Shown: positions 1 through 8,413, counted from the first letter of the stretch. The stretch is 64,000 bases of DNA from MR-S7 sp000400995 (GCF_045291395.1 NZ_CP152342.1:2666001-2730000), one strand, 5' to 3'. Notes: a model not told the origin generated them from the sequence alone. Made by a program: numbers and translations.

Positions 1-153
1 GTACTCGGCTCCCCGGTAGAGCTCGGTGTGGCCCTTCTGGCGCCCGAAGCCCTTCACTTCCGTCACCGTCAGCCCCGTCACGCCGCACTCGGCCAATGCC
101 TCGCGGACTTCCTCGAGTTTGAAGGGCTTGATGACGGCGGTGATCATTTGCAT
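1..153 (-). CDS. glnB: Nitrogen regulatory protein P-II (5' part, runs off window)
   Basis: The first 51 residues of a PII signal-transduction protein are present, beginning MQMITAVIKPFKLEEVREAL and continuing through the conserved stretch with GFGRQKGHTELYRGAEY. The window edge falls exactly at Tyr51, the T-loop residue uridylylated by GlnD. PII proteins report 2-oxoglutarate, ATP/ADP and glutamine status and control GlnE, NtrB, AmtB and other targets. The gene lies 60 nt downstream of nadE on the same strand, so the two are probably cotranscribed. Whether it is GlnB or GlnK cannot be decided from this fragment; the nadE linkage suggests the glnB type. Confidence 0.93.
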   Translation of the reverse strand, partial: MQMITAVIKPFKLEEVREALAECGVTGLTVTEVKGFGRQKGHTELYRGAEY

Positions 154-213
154 GGCGGAAACTCCTGGTGGCTGTGCGGTGGGTGCGGAACGGGCACGGG
201 CGGAGGCGCCCGG

Positions 214-1875
214 TCAGGCCCGGAAGCGGTTCGTGATGGGGTAGCGCCAGTCCTTGCCGAAGCTGCGGCGGGTGACGCGCACTCCCACGGCGGCCTGGCG
301 GCGCTTGTATTCGTTGATCTTGATGAGGCGGGTGACACGCTCCACGTCGGCCCGGTCGAAACCTGCGCGGACGATGTCTTCGATGGGAGCGTCATTTTCC
401 ATGTAACGCTCGATGATGGCATCGAGCACCTCATAAGGCGGCAGGCTGTCCTGGTCTTTCTGGTCCTCGCGCAGTTCGGCGCTGGGCGGGCGCGTGATGA
501 TGCGCTCGGGGATCGGGTCGGCCCCCGTGCCGTACGGATCGTGCGCGTTGCGCCAGCGCGCGAGCGCGAAGACGCGCGTCTTGAGCACGTCCTTGATGAC
601 CGCGAAGCCCCCGGCCATGTCGCCGTACAGCGTGCAGTAGCCCGTCGCCATCTCGCTCTTGTTGCCGGTGGTGAGCACCACGGCGCCGAACTTGTTGGAC
701 AGCGCCATGAGCAGCGTGCCGCGGATGCGCGCCTGCAGGTTTTCCTCCGTCGTGTCTTCGGATCGGCCGACGAACAGCGGCGCCAGCGCGGCCTTGAACG
801 CCTCGAACTGCGGGGCGATGGCGATCTCGTCGTAGCGCACGCCCACGCGGGCGGCCATGTCGCGCGCATCGATCCAACTGATGTCGGCCGTGTAGGGCGA
901 GGGCATCATCACCGTGCGCACCTTGTCCGCGCCCAGCGCGTCCACCGCGACCGCCAGCACCAGCGCCGAGTCGATGCCGCCCGACAGCCCCAGCAGCACG
1001 CCCGGGAAGCCGTTCTTGCCCACGTAGTCGCGCACGCCCAGCACCAGCGCGTGCCACAGCTCGGCGTCCGCATCATCGTGGGGTAACACTTTCGCTTCTA
1101 TTTTGATAGCTGTTTGCGCTTGCTGTACAAGCGCCAGGGCCATATTTTCCTTGAAACCCGGGGCGCGCAGCGCCACCGCGCCGTCCGCCTGCAGGGCGAA
1201 GGAGCGGCCCTCGAACACCACCTCGTCCTGCCCGCCCACCAGGTGGGCGTAGAACAGCGGCAGGCCGGTCTCGCGCACGCGCTCGCGCATCACCTCCTCG
1301 CGCTCGCGCGCCTTGCCCATGTGGTAGGGCGAGGCGTTGATCGTCAGCAGCATCTGCGCGCCCGCGTCGGCCGCGCGGCGTGCGGGGCCGGGGAACCAGG
1401 CATCCTCGCAGATCAAGAGGCCCATGCGCACGCCCTCGACCTCGAAGACGCAGGTGTCCTGGCCGCGCACGAAGTAGCGCTGCTCATCGAAGACCTCGTA
1501 GTTGGGCAGTTCCTGCTTGGCATAGGTGCACTCCACGCGCCCGCCGCGCAGCACGCTGGCGGCGTTGTGGACGCGCCCGTGCCCGCCTGCATTGGCGCCC
1601 ATGGCCCGCTGCGGATGGCCGACCACCACCGCCAGCCCCGGCCACTGCGCGGTGGCCTGCGCCACCTCGGCCAGCGCCTGCTCGCAGGCCGCCAGGAAGG
1701 CCGGGCGCAGGTACAGGTCTTCGGCCGCGTAGCCGCACAGCGCCAGCTCCGGCGTGAGCAGCAGGCGCGCGCCGGCGGCATGGGCCTCGCGCGCGGCGCC
1801 GATGATTCGCTGGGCATTGCCCGGCACGTCGCCCACCACGAAGTTGAGCTGGGCGATGCTGATGACGAATGGCAT
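214..1875 (-). CDS. nadE: Glutamine-dependent NAD+ synthetase
   Basis: This 553-residue two-domain enzyme amidates deamido-NAD+ to NAD+ using glutamine, the last step of NAD synthesis. The N-terminal nitrilase-type amidase domain (about 1-250) contains the catalytic cysteine in GLLICEDAW. The C-terminal synthetase domain (about 280-553) has the ATP pyrophosphatase P-loop GLSGGIDSALVLAVAVDALG. The linker between them, around residues 243-259, is encoded by a copy of the window's palindromic repeat, inserted in frame and reading MALALVQQAQTAIKIEAKV. The start at 1875 faces the FemAB-like gene across 106 nt. PII is encoded immediately downstream; glnB-linked NadE enzymes are known elsewhere to be PII partners. 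Confidence 0.96.
   Translation of the reverse strand: MPFVISIAQLNFVVGDVPGNAQRIIGAAREAHAAGARLLLTPELALCGYAAEDLYLRPAFLAACEQALAEVAQATAQWPGLAVVVGHPQRAMGANAGGHGRVHNAASVLRGGRVECTYAKQELPNYEVFDEQRYFVRGQDTCVFEVEGVRMGLLICEDAWFPGPARRAADAGAQMLLTINASPYHMGKAREREEVMRERVRETGLPLFYAHLVGGQDEVVFEGRSFALQADGAVALRAPGFKENMALALVQQAQTAIKIEAKVLPHDDADAELWHALVLGVRDYVGKNGFPGVLLGLSGGIDSALVLAVAVDALGADKVRTVMMPSPYTADISWIDARDMAARVGVRYDEIAIAPQFEAFKAALAPLFVGRSEDTTEENLQARIRGTLLMALSNKFGAVVLTTGNKSEMATGYCTLYGDMAGGFAVIKDVLKTRVFALARWRNAHDPYGTGADPIPERIITRPPSAELREDQKDQDSLPPYEVLDAIIERYMENDAPIEDIVRAGFDRADVERVTRLIKINEYKRRQAAVGVRVTRRSFGKDWRYPITNRFRA
1101..1147 (-). repeat. Palindromic repeat copy inside nadE
   Basis: Read on the minus strand this is a complete copy of the window-wide repeat: GCGCTTG-TACAG-CAAGCGC stem-loop followed by AAACAGCTATCAAAA. 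It is in frame within nadE and falls in the interdomain linker, so it adds about 16 residues without interrupting the enzyme. Confidence 0.85.
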
Positions 1876-1981
1876 AGGGAGGGAGGGAAAGGAGTCGAGG
1901 GAATTATGTCATTCGTACCTCCGCCTCCCATGCGAAAGCCGCGCCTGTGGCAGGATGGCCGGGCGCAGCCGCTCCTATCGC

Positions 1982-3211
1982 ATGCACTCCTCTGCCCCTC
2001 TTACCGCCCCCTACGACCTGCGCGTGTCCGACGCCCTGCCCGCCGCGGACGCCGCCGCGTGGGACGCGCTGCTGCAGGCCCAGTCCCAGCCCACGCCCTT
2101 CATGCGCCACGCCTATCTCGCGGCGCTGCAGGCCAGCGGCAGTGCCGTGCCCGCCACGGGCTGGACGCCGCTGTGGTTCACCCTCTGGCAGGGCGGTGCG
2201 CTGCATGCCGCCTGCGTGCTCTACCTCAAGCCCCACTCGCGGGGCGAATACGTCTTCGACTGGGCCTGGGCCGACGCCTATGCGCGCCACGGCCTGCCCT
2301 ACTACCCCAAGGCCGTGGTGGCCGTGCCTTTCACCCCCGTGCCGGGCACGCGTCTGCTGGCGCGCGACGCAGCGGCACGCCTGGCGCTGCTGCGCACCCT
2401 GGTGGACTGGTGCGACGCCCAGGCGCTGTCGTCGCTGCACCTGCTGTTCACCGCACCCGAGGACGTGCAGGCCGCGCGCGAGGCCGGGCTGATGCTGCGC
2501 CACGGCGTACAATTCCACTGGAACAACGCCGCACCGCCATCTGCCGGCACGGCGGAGCGGCCCTTGCGCGACTTCGACGATTTCCTCGCCACCCTTTCGC
2601 ACGACAAGCGCAAGAAGATCCGCCAGGAACGCCGCCGCGTGGCGGACGCCGGCGTGCATTTCCGCGCGCTGCGCGGCGCCGAGATCACGGCGCGCGACTG
2701 GGACTTCTTCTACCGCTGCTACGAGCGCACCTACGCCGAGCACGGCAACCCGCCCTACCTCACGCGCGACTTCTTCACCCGCATGGCCACCCACATGCCC
2801 GAGGCATGGGTGCTGTTCGTGGCCGAGCGCGGCGGGCGCCCCATTGCTAGCAGCCTGATAGCTGTCAGCGCCTGCCCCGTAAGCGCTGCAGGCTCAAAAC
2901 ACCCTCAACCTCTGGTGGCCTATGGCCGGTACTGGGGCGCGCTGGAACGCGTGGACTGCCTGCATTTCGAGGCCTGCTACTACCAGCCCCTGGCGTGGTG
3001 CATCGCCCATGGCGTGCAGCGCTTCGAGGGCGGTGCCCAGGGCGAGCACAAGATGGCCCGCGCCCTGCTGCCGGTGCAGACCACCAGCGCGCACTGGCTG
3101 GCACATCCGGCCTTCGCCGAAGCCGTGGACCGTTTCCTGGAGCGCGAGAGCGAGGGCGTCGCGCACTACCTCGACGAGCTGCACACGCGCAGCCCGTTCA
3201 GGCAGGGCTGA
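1982..3211 (+). CDS. FemAB-like GNAT-fold acyltransferase (PF04339-type)
   Basis: A 409-residue protein of the family often labelled peptidoglycan biosynthesis/recognition or DUF482. Recognisable stretches are PTPFMRHAYLAALQASGS near the N-terminus, the basic KRKKIRQERRRVADAGV segment near residue 205, and HYNQG-like family positions replaced here by RFEGGAQGEHKMARALLP late in the protein. Family members are GNAT-fold transferases whose substrate is mostly unknown. A copy of the palindromic repeat is inserted in frame at 2856-2899, giving a low-conservation loop (IASSLIAVSACPVSAAGS). The ATG at 1982 fits the start of similarity; nadE is divergent. Confidence 0.85.
   Translation: MHSSAPLTAPYDLRVSDALPAADAAAWDALLQAQSQPTPFMRHAYLAALQASGSAVPATGWTPLWFTLWQGGALHAACVLYLKPHSRGEYVFDWAWADAYARHGLPYYPKAVVAVPFTPVPGTRLLARDAAARLALLRTLVDWCDAQALSSLHLLFTAPEDVQAAREAGLMLRHGVQFHWNNAAPPSAGTAERPLRDFDDFLATLSHDKRKKIRQERRRVADAGVHFRALRGAEITARDWDFFYRCYERTYAEHGNPPYLTRDFFTRMATHMPEAWVLFVAERGGRPIASSLIAVSACPVSAAGSKHPQPLVAYGRYWGALERVDCLHFEACYYQPLAWCIAHGVQRFEGGAQGEHKMARALLPVQTTSAHWLAHPAFAEAVDRFLERESEGVAHYLDELHTRSPFRQG
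2856..2899 (-). repeat. Palindromic repeat copy inside the FemAB-like gene
   Basis: On the minus strand it reads TTTTGAGCCTGCAGCGCTTA, then CGGGGCAGGCGCTGACAGCTATCA, matching the repeat consensus with a slightly degenerate stem. It is translated in frame in the host gene. Confidence 0.75.
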
Positions 3212-3223
3212 GCCGGCGGCCTG

Positions 3224-4960
3224 TCAGAAGCTTTCCCAATCGTCGTCCTGCGCTGCGACGGCAACCGGCTTGGCCAGCGCCGCCGACTTGGCGGCGGGCG
3301 GCGGGCTCTTGCGCAGGACCGGCTTGGGCGGTGCGGCCTGAGGCTTCGGTGCAGGCGCCACCGCGCGCGGCGGCTGCGGCACGGAACGTGGCGCGGCGAT
3401 GGCCTGCGGCTGCTTGCCGATGCGGAACACCGCCACGGCGTCCACGAGCTGCGCCGCCTGCGCCTTGAGGCTGCCTGCGGCAGCCGCGCTCTGCTCCACC
3501 AGCGCCGCGTTCTGCTGCGTGGCCTGGTCCATCTGCGTGATGGCCTCGCCCACCTGGGCCACGCCGCTGCTCTGCTCGCTGCTGGCCGCACTGATCTCGC
3601 CCATGATGTCCGTCACGCGGCGAATGGAGTTGACCACCTCGGTCATGGTCGTGCCCGCCTTGTCCACCAGCTGCGAGCCCTGTTCCACGCGCTCTACGCT
3701 GGCCGTGATGAGCTGCTTGATCTCCTTGGCGGCTTCCGCACTGCGCTGCGCCAGGCTGCGCACCTCGCCGGCCACCACCGCGAAGCCCCGGCCCTGCTCG
3801 CCCGCGCGCGCCGCCTCCACGGCAGCGTTGAGCGCCAGGATGTTGGTCTGGAAGGCGATGCCGTCGATCACGCCGATGATGTCGGCGATCTTGCGGCTGG
3901 AATCATTGATGCCGCGCATGGTGTCCACCACCTGGCTGACCACCTCGCCGCCCTGCACGGCGACGGTGCTGGCGCTCATGGCGAGCTGGTTGGCCTGGCG
4001 GGCGTTGTCGGCGTTCTGGCGCACGGTGGCGCCCAACTGCTCCATGGAGGCGGCGGTCTCTTCCAGGGCGCTGGCCTGGCTTTCGGTGCGGGCCGACAGG
4101 TCGTGGTTGCCCTGGGCGATCTCGGCGCTGGCCGTCGCTACGCCTTCGGCATTGCTGCGCACGCCGGAAACCACGCTGGCCAGGTTGTGCTGCATGTCGC
4201 GCAGGGCCTGCGTGAGCTGGCCCATCTCGTCCTTGGAGCGCACCGCCAGCTCCACCGTTAGATTGCCCTGGGCGATCTCGCTGGCCGCCCGCACGGCCTG
4301 GGCCACGGGCGCCGTGATGAGCCGCGTGATCCACACGCCCAGCGCCACCGCCACGGCGATGGCCGCCGCCAGCACACCGAGCATGGTGCCGCGGGCCATT
4401 CCGAACGCCCGCTGGGAATCTTCATACGCCTCGGTGGAGCCCGCGGCATTGATCTTGGAGAGCTTGCCGATGGTTTCGGCCATGCCCACGAAGGCCTGCT
4501 GCGAGCCCTGGTAGAGCAACTGGCCGGCGTCGGCCTGGCGCGACTCGCCCTGGGCCACCAGTTCCTGCAGTTGCGCCTGGGTACGCAGGTACGCGGCGCG
4601 GTGCGTCTTGAATTCCTCGAACGCGGCCGCCTCGGCCGGGGTCACCAGCGGGGCGTAGCGCTGCTCCAACTCGCCCAGCATGGCAGCGACGGCCGTCGCG
4701 TCCTTGCTCAGCCGCGCCTTCTCGGCCGGGTCGGGGCTCAGCACCATGCCGATCTCGCTGGCGCGCAGCCGGTTGGCCGTGGCCCGCATATCGCCCAGCG
4801 CCTGCACGCTGGGCAGCCAGTTGGTGGCGACATCGCGCGTGTCGTCGTTGATCTGCCCCATCTGCACGATGGCCAGGACGCCCAGCAATACGTTGAGGAG
4901 CACCATGGCGGCGAAGGCCAGGCCCAGCTTCGCCCCGATGCGCAGATTGGAAAACGCCAT
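3224..4960 (-). CDS. Methyl-accepting chemotaxis protein
   Basis: A 578-residue chemoreceptor. TM1 lies at about 10-30, a four-helix-bundle periplasmic sensor domain follows to about 190, and TM2 is at about 191-212. A HAMP domain (ITRLITAPVAQAVRAASEIA) leads into the cytoplasmic signalling helical hairpin, whose tip contains GIAFQTNILALNAAVEAARA. A proline/lysine/alanine-rich linker ends in the acidic DDDWESF tail, which resembles the NWETF pentapeptide that tethers CheR and CheB. It is transcribed after cheW with a 27-nt gap, so receptor and adaptor are probably coexpressed. The ligand cannot be inferred. Confidence 0.96.
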   Translation of the reverse strand: MAFSNLRIGAKLGLAFAAMVLLNVLLGVLAIVQMGQINDDTRDVATNWLPSVQALGDMRATANRLRASEIGMVLSPDPAEKARLSKDATAVAAMLGELEQRYAPLVTPAEAAAFEEFKTHRAAYLRTQAQLQELVAQGESRQADAGQLLYQGSQQAFVGMAETIGKLSKINAAGSTEAYEDSQRAFGMARGTMLGVLAAAIAVAVALGVWITRLITAPVAQAVRAASEIAQGNLTVELAVRSKDEMGQLTQALRDMQHNLASVVSGVRSNAEGVATASAEIAQGNHDLSARTESQASALEETAASMEQLGATVRQNADNARQANQLAMSASTVAVQGGEVVSQVVDTMRGINDSSRKIADIIGVIDGIAFQTNILALNAAVEAARAGEQGRGFAVVAGEVRSLAQRSAEAAKEIKQLITASVERVEQGSQLVDKAGTTMTEVVNSIRRVTDIMGEISAASSEQSSGVAQVGEAITQMDQATQQNAALVEQSAAAAGSLKAQAAQLVDAVAVFRIGKQPQAIAAPRSVPQPPRAVAPAPKPQAAPPKPVLRKSPPPAAKSAALAKPVAVAAQDDDWESF

Positions 4961-4987
4961 GTGATGCTCCCTCCGGGCAGCCCCGCC

Positions 4988-5488
4988 TCAGGCGGTGGCG
5001 ACGGTCTTGACCAATCCCATTTCAGCACTGCTCAGCAGCGATTCGATGTCCACCACGATCAGCATGCGCTCGCCCACCGTCGCGATGCCGCGCACGAACG
5101 AGGCATCCATCTGCCCCTGGAACTGGGGCGCGGGCTTGATGGCATCGGCCGGCAGTGCCACCACGTCGGCCACCGCATCCACCACTGCACCGAGCACCGT
5201 GCCACCCACATTGAGGATGATGACCACGGTGAAATCGGTGTACTCGGCTTCGGCGCAGTGCAGCTTCAAGCGCAGGTCCACGATGGGCACGATGACACCG
5301 CGCAGGTCGATCACGCCCTTGATGAATTCCGGCGCATGGGCCATGCGGGTGGGCTGCTCATAGGAGCGGATTTCCTGCACGCGCAGGATGTCGATTCCGT
5401 ACTCCTCCTGCCCCAGGCGGAAAGTCAGGTATTCCGCGGCGCTGGCGGTGGCGCCGGTGGAAGAACGCTGGGCGGGTGCAGACAACAT
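4988..5488 (-). CDS. cheW: Chemotaxis adaptor protein CheW
   Basis: A 166-residue CheW adaptor that couples chemoreceptors to the CheA kinase. Family signatures are EYLTFRLGQEEYGIDILRVQ at the start of the domain, the VIDLRGVIVPIVDLR strand pair, and FTVVIILNVGG later. The ATG at 5488 has an AGGAG Shine-Dalgarno 6 nt upstream; further upstream in-frame codons lack similarity. It forms an operon with the downstream chemoreceptor. Confidence 0.95.
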   Translation of the reverse strand: MLSAPAQRSSTGATASAAEYLTFRLGQEEYGIDILRVQEIRSYEQPTRMAHAPEFIKGVIDLRGVIVPIVDLRLKLHCAEAEYTDFTVVIILNVGGTVLGAVVDAVADVVALPADAIKPAPQFQGQMDASFVRGIATVGERMLIVVDIESLLSSAEMGLVKTVATA

Positions 5489-5650
5489 GGTGGCTCCTTG
5501 ACACAAATAGGCTGCGGCCCGCAACGATGGAATACGGCCTGCGGCACCGCGGATTCCGCCAGCATAACAGCCCGAAGTTACTGATGCTGACAATTTCAGC
5601 GCATGCGGGAAAGTCCGCGTGGCCGCCTTCCATTCCCCTGGCGCGAGCCC

Positions 5651-5670
5651 GACAAATAAGAACCATTCTC
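5651..5670 (+). promoter_or_regulatory. Candidate Fur box upstream of the Fe(III)-binding protein
   Basis: The sequence GACAAATAAGAACCATTCTC about 50 nt before the start codon resembles Fur boxes (alternating AAT/GATAAT-like units around a central inverted axis). Its position before a ferric-ion binding protein gene supports iron repression. Assignment is by eye. Confidence 0.45.
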
Positions 5671-5719
5671 GCCTTCTGTATCATGCCGCGCATTCCAGTC
5701 ACAGGAGGCCGCAAGCCCT

Positions 5720-6769
5720 ATGTCCAAACCCTTGAAATCACTGCTGGCCGCATGCCTGCTCGCCGCGGCAGGCGCTGCAGCCGCGCAGGAACAGGTGGTG
5801 AACCTGTATTCCGCCCGCCACTACGCCACCGACGAAGCGCTGTACAGCGGCTTCACCAAGGCCACGGGCATCAAGATCAACCGCGTGGACGCAGACGATG
5901 CAGGCATCATGGCCCGGCTCAAGGCCGAAGGCACGGCCTCTCCCGCCGACGTGATCCTGCTGGTCGATGCCGCGCGCCTGTACCGCGGCGAAGCCGATGG
6001 CCTGTTCCAGGCCGTCCGCTCCCAGGTGCTGGAAAGCGCCATTCCCGCCAACCTGCGCGCCACGCCCGCGGCGGACGGCGGCATCGCCTGGTTCGGCCTG
6101 TCCACCCGCGCCCGCGTGATCGTCTACAACAAGGCGAAAGTGAACAAGGACGACGTGGACACCTACCAGGAACTGGGCGATCCCAAGAACAAGGGCAAGG
6201 TCTGCATCCGATCGGGCTCCCATCCCTACAACCTGAGCCTGTTCGGCTCGGTGATGGAGCACCTGGGCGAGCAGAAGGCGGAAGCCTGGCTCAAGGGCAT
6301 CGTGGACAACCTCGCACGCCCGCCCAAGGGAGGCGACACCGACCAGATCAAGGCCGTGGCCGCGGGCGAATGCGACATCGCCGTCACCAACAGCTACTAC
6401 CTGGCCCGGCTGATGCGCTCCGACAAGCCGGAGGACAAGGCCGTGGTCGAGAAGGTGTCCGTGGTCTTCCCCAACCAGGAATCCTGGGGCACACACATGA
6501 ACATCGCGGGCGGCGCCGTCGCCCGCCATGCGAAGAACCGCGCCAATGCCATCAAGTTCCTGGAATACTTGGCCAGCCCCGAGGCGCAGAACTACTTCGC
6601 CAACGGCAACAACGAATGGCCCGCCGCCAAGGGCGTCGACCCGGGCAACCCCGCGCTGAAGGCCATGACCGATGGCAAGCCCTTCAAGAGCGAGACCATC
6701 CCGATCGGCGCCGTGGGTGCGAACACCACCAAGGTGCAGCAGATGCTGGACCGCGTCGGCTTCCGCTGA
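5720..6769 (+). CDS. Fe(III) ABC transporter substrate-binding protein
   Basis: A 349-residue periplasmic ferric-ion binding protein of the FbpA/AfuA type. Residues 1-22 form a Sec signal peptide ending AAAAQ. Conserved family stretches include NLYSARHYATDEALYSGFTK, the DVILLVDAARLYR loop, and the paired tyrosines in TNSYYLARLM that ligate iron in FbpA proteins. No permease or ATPase gene is adjacent, so it must work with a transporter encoded elsewhere, possibly the one at 39.6-43.8 kb, although that operon carries its own binding protein. A strong terminator follows. Confidence 0.93.
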   Translation: MSKPLKSLLAACLLAAAGAAAAQEQVVNLYSARHYATDEALYSGFTKATGIKINRVDADDAGIMARLKAEGTASPADVILLVDAARLYRGEADGLFQAVRSQVLESAIPANLRATPAADGGIAWFGLSTRARVIVYNKAKVNKDDVDTYQELGDPKNKGKVCIRSGSHPYNLSLFGSVMEHLGEQKAEAWLKGIVDNLARPPKGGDTDQIKAVAAGECDIAVTNSYYLARLMRSDKPEDKAVVEKVSVVFPNQESWGTHMNIAGGAVARHAKNRANAIKFLEYLASPEAQNYFANGNNEWPAAKGVDPGNPALKAMTDGKPFKSETIPIGAVGANTTKVQQMLDRVGFR

Positions 6770-6793
6770 GAGCCACGCCCCCTTCTCCAAGAC

Positions 6794-6817
6794 AACCCGG
6801 CATGGCCGGGTTTTCTT
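6794..6817 (+). terminator. Rho-independent terminator after the Fe(III)-binding protein gene
   Basis: AACCCGG-CATGG-CCGGGTT stem-loop followed by TTCTTT, 25 nt past the stop codon. Confidence 0.85.
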
Positions 6818-6856
6818 TCCGCTCCCGTCGGGCGGGTGCGGACGGCTGCGCCATAA

Positions 6857-6872
6857 TTGACGTTAACGTCAA
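6857..6872 (+). promoter_or_regulatory. Perfect 16-bp palindromic operator upstream of SDR gene
   Basis: TTGACGTTAACGTCAA is a perfect palindrome 27 nt before the start codon. It resembles operators described for MerR-family LiuR-type regulators of acyl-CoA/branched-chain amino acid catabolism, which suits an HSD10-like 3-hydroxyacyl-CoA dehydrogenase. No such regulator is encoded in the window, so the pairing is an inference. Confidence 0.55.
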
Positions 6873-6899
6873 CGTCACTCTCATCACAGGAGACAACAC

Positions 6900-7658
6900 A
6901 TGGAAATCAAGGGCAAGGTCTTCATCGTCACGGGCGGCGCCTCGGGCCTCGGGGAAGGCGCCGCGCGCATGCTGGCTGGCGAAGGCGCCAAGGTGGTCAT
7001 CGCCGACATGCAGGCGGACAAGGGCGAAGCCGTCGCGCGCGACATCGGCGGCGCTTTCGTGCGTTGCGACGTGAGCAGTGAGGCCGATGGCCAGGCCGTG
7101 GTCGCCCAGGCCGTGTCCCTGGGCAAGCTCGCGGGCCTCGTGAACTGCGCCGGCATCGCCCCGGCCGAGAAGACCGTGGGCAAGAACGGCGCGCACAGCC
7201 TGGCTGTGTTCAGCAAGACCATCACGGTCAACCTCGTGGGCAGCTTCAACATGATCCGCCTGGCCGCCGAGGCCATGGCCAAGAACGAACCCGAAGCCAC
7301 GGGCGAGCGCGGCGTGCTGATCTCCACGGCCAGCGTGGCCGCCTACGACGGCCAGATCGGCCAGGCGGCCTATTCCGCGTCCAAGGGCGGCGTGGTGGGC
7401 ATGACCCTGCCCATCGCGCGCGACCTGGCGCGCAGCGGCATCCGCAACATGACCATCGCTCCCGGCATCTTCGGCACGCCCATGCTGTTCGGCATGCCGC
7501 AGGAAGTGCAGGACGCGCTCGCTGCCGGCGTGCCCTTCCCCAGCCGCCTCGGCACGCCGCAGGACTACGCCAAGCTGGTGCGGCACATCATCGAGAACGA
7601 CATGCTCAACGGCGAGGTGATCCGCCTCGACGGTGCCATCCGCCTGGCACCAAAGTAA
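6900..7658 (+). CDS. 3-hydroxyacyl-CoA dehydrogenase-like SDR oxidoreductase
   Basis: A 252-residue classical short-chain dehydrogenase close to the HSD17B10/type II 3-hydroxyacyl-CoA dehydrogenase group. The Rossmann cofactor motif is TGGASGLGEG near residue 12. NCAGIAP follows strand 4, the catalytic serine is in STASVAAYDG, and the active-site YSASK is intact. NAD(H) use is suggested by the acidic VVIADMQ after strand 2. The likely role is fatty-acid or branched-chain acyl-CoA beta-oxidation. An AGGAGA Shine-Dalgarno and a perfect palindromic operator precede the gene. Confidence 0.92.
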   Translation: MEIKGKVFIVTGGASGLGEGAARMLAGEGAKVVIADMQADKGEAVARDIGGAFVRCDVSSEADGQAVVAQAVSLGKLAGLVNCAGIAPAEKTVGKNGAHSLAVFSKTITVNLVGSFNMIRLAAEAMAKNEPEATGERGVLISTASVAAYDGQIGQAAYSASKGGVVGMTLPIARDLARSGIRNMTIAPGIFGTPMLFGMPQEVQDALAAGVPFPSRLGTPQDYAKLVRHIIENDMLNGEVIRLDGAIRLAPK

Positions 7659-7665
7659 AAGCCTG

Positions 7666-7971
7666 TCAGTCGAAGGGAGGCGGCAGCCCGGGGCGCGTCG
7701 CGCTGTCGATGATCGCCTCCCACGACTTGCCAGACGCTCGCAGGAATTCGATCGAGGGGCCGAACTCGTTTCCGTAGACCTGGAGCGTCCGCTCATAGAT
7801 GCGGCTGCGGTAGGGCTCGGGCGTCAGTTCCTTGAAGTGGGAGGCCAGCCGTATGCGCTCCGCGTGCAAGTTGCGCGCGATGGCCTCGGCAGCCAATCCT
7901 TCGCGCTGCATTGCGTGCGCTCGCTCGCGCAATTCGCGCACGGCTTGCTCGTAGCGGGAACGCAGATTCAT
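7666..7971 (-). CDS. Hypothetical protein
   Basis: A 101-residue soluble, charged protein of unknown function starting MNLRSRYEQAVRELRERAHA. The first 45 residues look like amphipathic helices rich in Arg, Glu and Ala. The C-terminal part (ERTLQVYGNEFGPSIEFLRA, then SWEAIIDSATRPG) looks like a small conserved domain. It is convergent with the SDR gene and 7 nt from its stop. An upstream in-frame extension would start inside the tRNA operon terminator, so the ATG at 7971 is preferred. It could be a small regulator, but nothing supports a specific function. Confidence 0.65.
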   Translation of the reverse strand: MNLRSRYEQAVRELRERAHAMQREGLAAEAIARNLHAERIRLASHFKELTPEPYRSRIYERTLQVYGNEFGPSIEFLRASGKSWEAIIDSATRPGLPPPFD

Positions 7972-7992
7972 GGATTGCACGATTTCGAACGC

Positions 7993-8019
7993 AAAAAAGC
8001 CACCTGAAGGTGGCTTTTT
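7993..8019 (-). terminator. Terminator of the tRNA operon
   Basis: Read on the minus strand, AAAAAGCCACC-TTCA-GGTGGC followed by six Ts, 8 nt beyond the last tRNA-Asp. Confidence 0.9.
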
Positions 8020-8026
8020 CAATCAA

Positions 8027-8103
8027 TGGCGGAGTGGACGGGACTCGAACCCGCGACCCCCGGCGTGACAGGCCGGTATTCTAACCAACTGAACTACCAC
8101 TCC
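8027..8103 (-). tRNA. tRNA-Asp (GTC), copy 2 of transcript
   Basis: 77 nt with encoded CCA. Acceptor stem GGAGTGG/CCACTCC, anticodon loop CCTGTCAC with GTC, and T-arm GGTTCGAGTCC are all present. It is identical to the copy at 8337-8413. Confidence 0.97.
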
Positions 8104-8149
8104 GCGTGGTGTGACTTTCGCTCCTTGCGGAACCAAGTGCCACAAAACT

Positions 8150-8225
8150 TGGCGACCCTACGGGGATTCGAACCCCGGTACTCACCGTGAAAGGGTGATG
8201 TCCTAGGCCTCTAGACGATAGGGTC
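8150..8225 (-). tRNA. tRNA-Glu (TTC)
   Basis: 76 nt with encoded CCA. Acceptor stem GACCCTA/TAGGGTC, anticodon TTC in CCCTTTCACGG. Identical to the copy at 8461-8536. Confidence 0.97.
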
Positions 8226-8254
8226 AAAACCTAGAAACTGCAAACCGACAATCT

Positions 8255-8330
<76 letters not shown>

Positions 8331-8336
8331 AAGAGA

Positions 8337-8413
8337 TGGCGGAGTGGACGGGACTCGAACCCGCGACCCCCGGCGTGACAGGCCGGTATTCTAACCAACT
8401 GAACTACCACTCC
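8337..8413 (-). tRNA. tRNA-Asp (GTC), copy 1 of transcript
   Basis: Identical in sequence to the tRNA-Asp at 8027-8103, with encoded CCA; third gene of the upstream Ala-Glu-Asp trio. Confidence 0.97.
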
